In this document: piece after piece, positions 8,531-13,627 of the stretch | How the letters are laid out: each line of letters opens with the position of its first letter | Position numbering within the stretch: the stretch's first letter is position 1 | Assembly (NCBI GenBank): GCA_027596945.1 | Contig: JADGJH010000866.1 | Span: 1 to 13,627 of the forward strand | Source of the DNA: Physocladia obscura | Lineage: Eukaryota > Chytridiomycota > Chytridiomycetes > Chytridiales > Chytriomycetaceae | Direction: 5' to 3' | DNA: 13,627 nucleotides | Notes under the pieces: generated by a model | Database searches by the model: none | What the model saw: only the letters and a program-made list of their open reading frames with translations | What the model was told of the DNA's origin: nothing | Program-made: the position numbers and the translations under genes

Positions 8531-9294
8531 TTATGACAACAGCTCATCAATCTTCTTCGCCACACCCTCTGCAGATGCGGGATTCTGCCCAGTCACCAAT
8601 TTACCGTCTGCGACAACATAGCTTACCCAGTCAGCAATCTTCGTGTATTTTCCGCCATTTTCCTTCAGTTTGTCTTCAAGAAGAAATGGGACAACCGAAG
8701 AAAGTTGGACCGCGTCTTCCTCAGTGTTGGCAAAACCAGTCAAATTCTTGCCAGCAACAAGGAATGTTCCGTCGCTAAGCTTGACGTTTGCAATTCCGGC
8801 TGGCCCGTGGCAGACTGATGCGATGACTTTGCCGAGTTCCCATGATTCGGCTGCGAAAGCTGCAAGACAAATAATATCAGAAATAATAGCATAATATTGT
8901 TGAAATAAATGAGAAAAAAAAAAGTGAATAAGTAAATAAACAAACCGTTTGATGTCGCGTCCGAGAACAGATCGTACATAGGACCATGACCGCCAGGATA
9001 CAAGATTGCATCAAAGTCTTTCGGCTTCAGCGTGGACAGGACTTTGGTGTTTGCGATGAGCTCTTTCCCGACCGGATCAGCAAGGAACTCGACAGAAACT
9101 TTGTCGTTTGCTTCTTGTACAACAGAGCCAGGATCGACGGGCGAAACACCACCTTTCGGCGAGGCAAACACGATATTGTACTTGTTCTTGAGATAGTTGT
9201 ACGGATGGGCAACCTCCGAAACCCAGTAGCCAGTTTTCTTTCCAGTAGATCCAAGTTCGCTGTGGTTTGTGACAATGAAGAGAATTGATTTCAT
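8531..9294 (-). CDS. DJ-1/PfpI family protein, Hsp31-like glyoxalase III / chaperone
   Basis: Exons are 9294-8946 and 8859-8531, giving 225 residues, a normal length for the class. The 86-nt intron (GTTTGT..TTGCAG, phase 1) restores NAFAAESWELGK. Seen: the start MKSILFIVTNH; TGYWVSEVAHPY with Glu27; YPGGHGPMYDL (99-109); the nucleophile elbow SVCHGPAG with Cys133 and His134; and VVADGKLVTGQNPASA near the C-terminus. Glu, Cys and His occupy the same positions as in yeast Hsp31 and related glutathione-independent glyoxalases, which turn methylglyoxal into D-lactate and protect against oxidative and carbonyl stress (family knowledge). All catalytic residues are present, so it should be active. 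No signal peptide is seen; it is probably cytosolic. The start is the first ATG and directly begins the first beta strand of the fold. Confidence 0.92.
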
Positions 9295-9342
9295 TTTTGT
9301 TTTTCTTTGAGTTGTTTTTCTTGTGTAAAGCTTCTTCGGCTC

Positions 9343-9360
9343 TTTATACTCAGAAATTTC
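9343..9360 (-). promoter_or_regulatory. TATA box and heat-shock-like element upstream of the DJ-1-like gene
   Basis: On the minus strand TATAAA (9348-9343) lies about 50 bases before the ATG. Just upstream of it is GAAATTTC (9360-9353), which fits the nGAAnnTTCn dimer unit bound by heat-shock factor. Another GAAATTT lies near 9380, but a clean third pentamer is not seen. A TATA-containing, stress-inducible promoter would suit an Hsp31-type gene; this is inference. Confidence 0.4.
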
Positions 9361-9821
9361 AAATGATTTGATAACTTGAGAAATTTGTTTGCGGGGGGAT
9401 GTGGGAGAAAAAATTAAAAAAAAAAAAAAAAAAAAAATTGAAAGGAAGTCGAAAAAATGAAAGGCGCAGTAAAGCAGATTTCGTTGATGTGGTTGTTTTG
9501 ATTTTCTTTTGTTTTTGAAAATTAAGCCATTAACACATGTGCGGTTTTTCCCACCGTAATAATCTGCAATATCTACTCCACATGCTTGCGACGATAACTA
9601 TAAACGCCCTGTTTCCATTCCATATTGTAGGCATGTCTACTTAAAAAAAAATTCAATTTTCATCAACATTTCATTGTTCCTGTCGAATTGTCAAACCGTA
9701 GAAATTAAAATTGATTTTCGCTTTTTGACAATTGAACCAGAAATACAGGAAGTAAACGAATTAACCTCAGCTGTTTTTTTGTTTGTTTTTTTTTGAAATT
9801 CGAAATTTGAAAAAATTGCAT
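9361..9821. other. Spacer with a 22-A run, normal CpG content
   Basis: This stretch upstream of the DJ-1-like promoter has no gene I can support. It contains a run of 22 A at 9416-9437 and a G run (GCGGGGGG) near 9391. CpG dinucleotides occur at an ordinary rate until about 9803, then stop. This contrast helps place the left edge of the CpG-poor block. Confidence 0.45.
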
Positions 9822-10230
9822 TATCCAGAAACTGTATGAAGTATCTACAGTTTGCAGGGAAAAATCAACTGATCCATTTTTAAATTGCAATATTGATATA
9901 TTATGTCCAGGTTGGATGCACTCAGTTACTTTTGGCAGCTAGTCAGATCACCCTATTCACATGCACATTAATTGCCCATCTAGGGACCACATTCCTCATG
10001 AATATGTGGCTTATGTCATGGTTGATGCTGCTAAAAAGGTGATTGACATGCTTAGTTGATTAAATGTCAGAGCTTGCAGACAAATTGGAATAACTTGGTG
10101 TATGCAGAGCACCTATTAATGATGAAAAAGATAAGTACTTGTGTTATTTCACTATCAACTGTAACCAAGACCTAAATTAAGTAGTTGATAAGAATGTAAA
10201 TTGCTCATTAGAACTGCCATGTTATTCTAT
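9822..10230 (+). repeat. Left arm of an imperfect inverted repeat
   Basis: The outer end matches the right arm over 11 bases (TATCCAGAAAC). The inner part at 10087-10154 matches with roughly four bases in five identical by eye, with one or two single-base gaps. The middle of the arm aligns poorly. The inner limit is approximate. Confidence 0.4.
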
Positions 10231-11599
10231 CAGTGACATACAAAATACACACCAAAAAGCTTTATTCCTTTTAAATACATTAGATGGAAATCTCAAACAA
10301 TGTTTCAGAATAAGAATTATACGCAAAATAGGGATTGCACCTATTGAAACTCACTAAACAACGTCACCCTCTGACATTAAATGGTTTGGCTCAAAAGATT
10401 TAAGAGTTAAGAGTTAAAAATATGTTTATCCCATGTATAAATAAAACAAATAACCTATAATTATGAGACTCAAAAATAATCCAGCTTTAACTCTAAAAGC
10501 ATAACTGTGAAGAAACTGCATTGCTGTAGCAAAAAAATTAGAGTAATTGTAGTGTCCAACAGAAACATCTCTCTCATGAAGACTTTTGCCTAATGTGGTC
10601 ATGAATTTTGAATATTCTCCCAACAAAAAAATAATAGCAATTGGCAAGAAATGTAGTTATGTGCAATTTGGCAGATTGATGAACCATCAGTTTTGCAAAA
10701 TAATAATTTAACAATTTAGATTTCTGGAAAATAGCAATGAGTATGTGATAGTGTGAATTATTGTTGACACAAGCTGAGCTTCACCTCATTTCATTCACTG
10801 CTCTAATAAAAAGATTGATGCACATCAAATAAATGAATAAAATAAACAATAACTGAATATATAAAACCTGTTTGTACAAATATTCCATTGTAGTTTTGTG
10901 TTTTGGTCTTTTTGTTGGAAACAATAAAAAACAAAAAATATTTCCAAGTTAACTACTAGGCCTTACACCTGTTCCCAATCTTCTATTTTCCAATTTACTA
11001 AAGAAAAATAAATTGGGCACAATGAATGTTAATTTAGTTAGAATCTTCCAAGAATGGATCTTTTTTTTTAAACAGTCCAATTTCGTACCTCAAAACCTTT
11101 TGTACCTCAATCATTATGCATCAACTTTGATTACAAAACCAATTTCTCAGCAAAAAAATTATTCAAAAGTGAAAGACAGAGTTGGAAAAATGTTATCCAT
11201 TCTTGAATTTCACCATGACAGAAAGAAAAAAAATTATTTTTTTCATAGTATTTAATAAATAATACATCTATTTCCAATTTTACACTAATATATTTCTTAA
11301 CATTCATTCAGCTTGTATAACACATTTTTAATAAATAAATAAAAAAGTAAAAAACTGTCAACAGAAAGTCCCAGAGCACAAAGCTGAAAGATCTCGGAAT
11401 TGGGCCTTTCATTAGATGAAATAAACAGCCAAAAGAACCTGAATAACAATCTGAGGCATGCAGCCAGTCCAAACTTGAGTCCCGGAACCCAAGCAGAGCT
11501 ACATGAGCTTCTGCAGTTGTTGCAGTGGAGCAGTCACAGAGGCATAAAGTCACATATCAGCAGATATACTGGATATTGTGCTCAAGGTTGCTTGGCAGA

Positions 11600-12006
11600 T
11601 TGTTTCCATGGCATCAAATTTGTGATAACCTGGCAATTTTCAGAAAGATTTTTAAACTATAGATAACACAATTTTTATCTTTGCATCATGAATAGGTGAA
11701 AGACATCACCAAGCTATTCCAACTTGTATACATTCTCTGAAACTGTCACCATGAAAATTCTCCATGTACCCAGCAAACTAGCTGTCATGAAGAGACCAAG
11801 AACATTGTATCCACTGCAACTGCAGTCCCAGTTCCAGCTGGCATTTATGTGCTTGAAAGCAGTTGTTTCCTCTATGTTGATATCTTTCAAATATGGTCTA
11901 ATAGCCCATTTCTTGGTCCATGACAATTTATCTACTGATTGCAAGGCTGGACAGTTGCAGTAATGGAGTGCATTTGCAAAGTCCTTACATACATGGTTTC
12001 TGGATA
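11600..12006 (-). repeat. Right arm of an imperfect inverted repeat
   Basis: Read on the minus strand from 12006, it starts TATCCAGAAACC and reaches GGAATAGCTTGGTG at 11720, 286 bases in; the left arm takes 265 bases to its counterpart. Just outside, the minus strand reads CAGTGC before TATCC, a terminus that looks like some Tc1-type ends, but no TA duplication can be confirmed. The inner limit is approximate. Confidence 0.4.
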
Positions 12007-12124
12007 GCACTGCCCTGGTTGCAAATCCAAATGGGATTCAGATTATCAGTTTTATTATTTTATTTTTTTAAAAGAATTTTGAGTGGTTTTTTTTCAACAA
12101 TATCTTGCGCAGTCTGTTTTGGCA

Positions 12125-13627
12125 ATGAACGACCGAACTTACCACCCACGACCAGCACACACGCCGGATTTTCTCAGCAAGAAAGCACCGCCAAACTATA
12201 TTGCGGGACTTGGACGTGGAGCAACGGGTTTTACAACTCGATCTGACATTGGTCCAGCTCGTGAGCAAGCGCCTGAGCTGCCAGTAACTGGGCCGAAAGA
12301 GAACGATGATGATGGTACGTATTGGTATAATTATGGCAGTAGTAGTAGTAGAAGTAGTGGTAGGATCAGTAGACTTACGCAGATGTATTGTACAGATCCC
12401 GAACGGTTCCAGGATCCGGACCAGGAGACGGGGCTCTTTGGGACGCTTCCATACGGCGCGGACGACGAGGAAGCAGACCGAATCTACGCGAGCGTCGACG
12501 AGGCGATGGATCTGCGGCGGCGTGCACGACGCGAGGCGCGCGAAAAGGAGCAGCTGGAGGCGTACCGCAAGGAGCGGCCCAAGATCCAGCTGCAGTTCGC
12601 CGACCTGAAACGCAGTCTGCAGACCGTCTCGCCTGCCGAGTGGGCAAGCATCCCCGACGCGTCTGTCATGCGCAACGCGTCCGCGTCCGACAGGAAAATC
12701 TCGCGCTTCAAGGACCGTCTATCTGCCGCACCCTCAATTGTTTCTGTCGGCGCCGGATTCAGTTCAAATATTTCTTCTGGGTCCGATGCTGCGTCGGGAT
12801 ACGCGACCTCCATCGATCCGCGCATGACGAATGCGTTGTCGTTCGCTACCCCAATGCCTGGCCAACTGCAAAAAACTAGCACTCCTTCAGTGACTGTCGA
12901 CACGTCCAAATCGCTCACCGATTTAGTCCAGTTCGGCCAGGGCCGCAACAAAGTCCTCGGCCTCAAACTCGACGCCATGTCCGACTCAGTCAGCGGCCAG
13001 TCTACCGTCGACCCGAAAGGCTACCTCACAGACCTCAACAGTATAATCACGAAAACAGACGCCGAAATCAGTGACATCAAAAAAGCACGCCAACTCTTGC
13101 GTAGCGTTATCACCACCAACCCGAAACACGCTCCAGGTTGGATTGCCGCCGCACGTCTCGAAGAAGTAGCCCAAAAAATTCCTACAGCCCGCGACCTTGC
13201 CGCAAAAGGATGCATCGAGTGTCCGAAATCCGAGGACATTTGGCTCGAATCCGCACGCTTGAATTCCACTGAAAACGCCAAAATTATTCTCGCGTCTGCA
13301 GTGCGCGAAATACCCACCTCTGTGAAAATCTGGCTGCGCGCATCGCAGCTTGAAAATGACACTAAGGCTCAAAAACGCGTTCTGCGACGAGCGCTTGAGT
13401 TTATCCCGAATTCAGTAAAGATCTGGAAAGCGGCAGTTTCTCTTGAAGAAGATTCGGATGATGCTCGGATTCTTCTGGGGCGGGCGGTTGAATGTGTGCC
13501 ACTTGCTACTGAGCTTTGGCTTGCTCTAGCTCGGCTAGAGTCATATGAGAATGCCAAAAAGGTAATATGCGCCAAAAAGAGTAGCGATTTCGAGCAAAAT
13601 AATTGAATTTAAATACATATCCAAGAG
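12125..13627 (+). CDS. PRP6: Pre-mRNA splicing factor Prp6/PRPF6, N-terminal half (runs off the window)
   Basis: Exons are 12125-12314 and 12396-13561; a further donor (GTAATA at 13562) opens an intron not closed with certainty here. The 452 codons present are about half of the usual 900-940. Residues 28-46 are the PRP1_N signature GLGRGATGFTTRSDIGPAR, then DPDQETGLF (70-78) and ADDEEADRIY (85-94), an Arg/Glu helix and RPKIQLQFADLKR (124-136). SDSVSGQSTVDPKGYLTDLN (259-278) precedes half-a-TPR (HAT) repeats from about residue 290 to the end, with the repeating pattern W-x-x-A-x-x-L-E. Prp6 bridges U5 and U4/U6 in the tri-snRNP in the nucleus and is normally essential. The ATG at 12125 is preferred because the upstream in-frame codons lack an ATG. 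The first intron (81 nt) is a multiple of three without a stop. Confidence 0.93.
12315..12395 (+). other. Prp6 intron 1, 81 nt, stop-free and in frame
   Basis: Donor GTACGT, acceptor TGTACAG, phase 1. Splicing gives DDDDPERFQDPDQETGLF, which matches the family spacing, so I treat it as an intron. If retained, it would add 27 residues with a Ser/Arg stretch (SSSSRSSGR) encoded by AGT repeats around 12339-12359. An AGT/AGA microsatellite makes it prone to length change. Confidence 0.7.

Larger units (their letters stand above)
9822..12006. mobile_element. CpG-depleted, inverted-repeat-flanked block, probable degenerate transposable element
   Basis: The left boundary motif TATCCAGAAAC (9822-9832) is matched inverted at 11996-12006. 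In both arms it is followed by TGTATG- and TTTGCA-containing sequence. Deeper in, a better match pairs 10087-10154 with the minus strand of about 11720-11660: GGAATA.CTTGGTG, CACCTATT, ATGATG, AAAGATAA and TTGTGTTAT in the same order. Only five CpG are found in 9901-12060, while TpG and CpA are plentiful, as expected from 5-methylcytosine deamination. All open frames are short, with many stops. I cannot name the superfamily: no transposase motif, reverse transcriptase or clean target-site duplication is visible. It may be one long-TIR DNA element or two inverted copies of a short one. Confidence 0.5.

Noticed and set aside
9416..9437. 22-A run as the tail of a retroposed gene or SINE
   Set aside because: There is no gene-like or SINE-like body next to it and no flanking duplication. 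Similar A runs occur elsewhere here (792-809).
10399..10416. Short tandem repeat AAGAGTTAAGAGTTA
   Set aside because: It has only two units in AT-rich DNA, too little to call an array. No CRISPR-like spacing exists anywhere in the window.
11400..12010. Protein-coding genes inside the CpG-poor block, including overlapping frames on both strands near 11714-12010
   Set aside because: The frames are short, present on both strands at once, lack domain motifs and vary between the two repeat arms. They fit a decayed repeat better.
12388..12978. Alternative frames over the Prp6 N-terminal region on both strands
   Set aside because: They overlap a clearly coding Prp6 exon; their length comes from its high GC content and Arg/Ala-rich codons.

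Overview
This window is nuclear DNA from a eukaryote, most likely a fungus and plausibly an early-diverging, chytrid-type one. The evidence is spliced genes with short GT..AG introns (47 to 280 nt, three of them exactly 47 nt), AT-rich spacers, a Prp6-type splicing factor, a fibrillarin with an N-terminal Gly-Arg domain, and a rhodopsin-like seven-helix receptor, a class found in zoosporic fungi but rare in Dikarya. The lineage is inference; gene identities come from motifs read directly.

Layout. Minus strand 16-3513: one five-exon gene for a BTB/POZ-domain protein of about 1078 residues with long acidic, basic and low-complexity parts, not a family I recognise. A 129-base divergent promoter with two CCAATCA boxes separates it from fibrillarin (plus, 3643-5208, five exons, 322 residues). 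From 5209 to 6642 there are only weak small membrane-protein candidates. At 6643-7625 (plus, two exons) lies a 311-residue seven-helix receptor. On the minus strand 7808-8437 is a reading frame of about 210 codons broken by one TGA, probably a decayed or misread gene. At 8531-9294 (minus, two exons) lies a DJ-1/PfpI, Hsp31-like glyoxalase III/chaperone with a TATA box and a heat-shock-like element upstream.

From about 9805 to 12108 the DNA changes character: only five CpG dinucleotides remain in the 2.16 kb from 9901 to 12060, TpG and CpA are abundant, no convincing gene is present, and imperfect inverted repeats lie near both ends. I read it as an old, formerly cytosine-methylated mobile element. 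It stops about 0.1 kb before the PRP6/PRPF6 gene (plus, 12125 to beyond the window end), whose first 452 codons are present.

Functionally, two genes are conserved RNA-processing genes (rRNA 2'-O-methylation and U4/U6.U5 tri-snRNP assembly), one is a stress enzyme, one a sensory receptor and one an uncharacterised BTB protein. They are not an operon; the only likely shared control is the short BTB/fibrillarin promoter. The best candidates for something new are the BTB protein, the CpG-depleted inverted-repeat block and the interrupted frame at 7808-8437.
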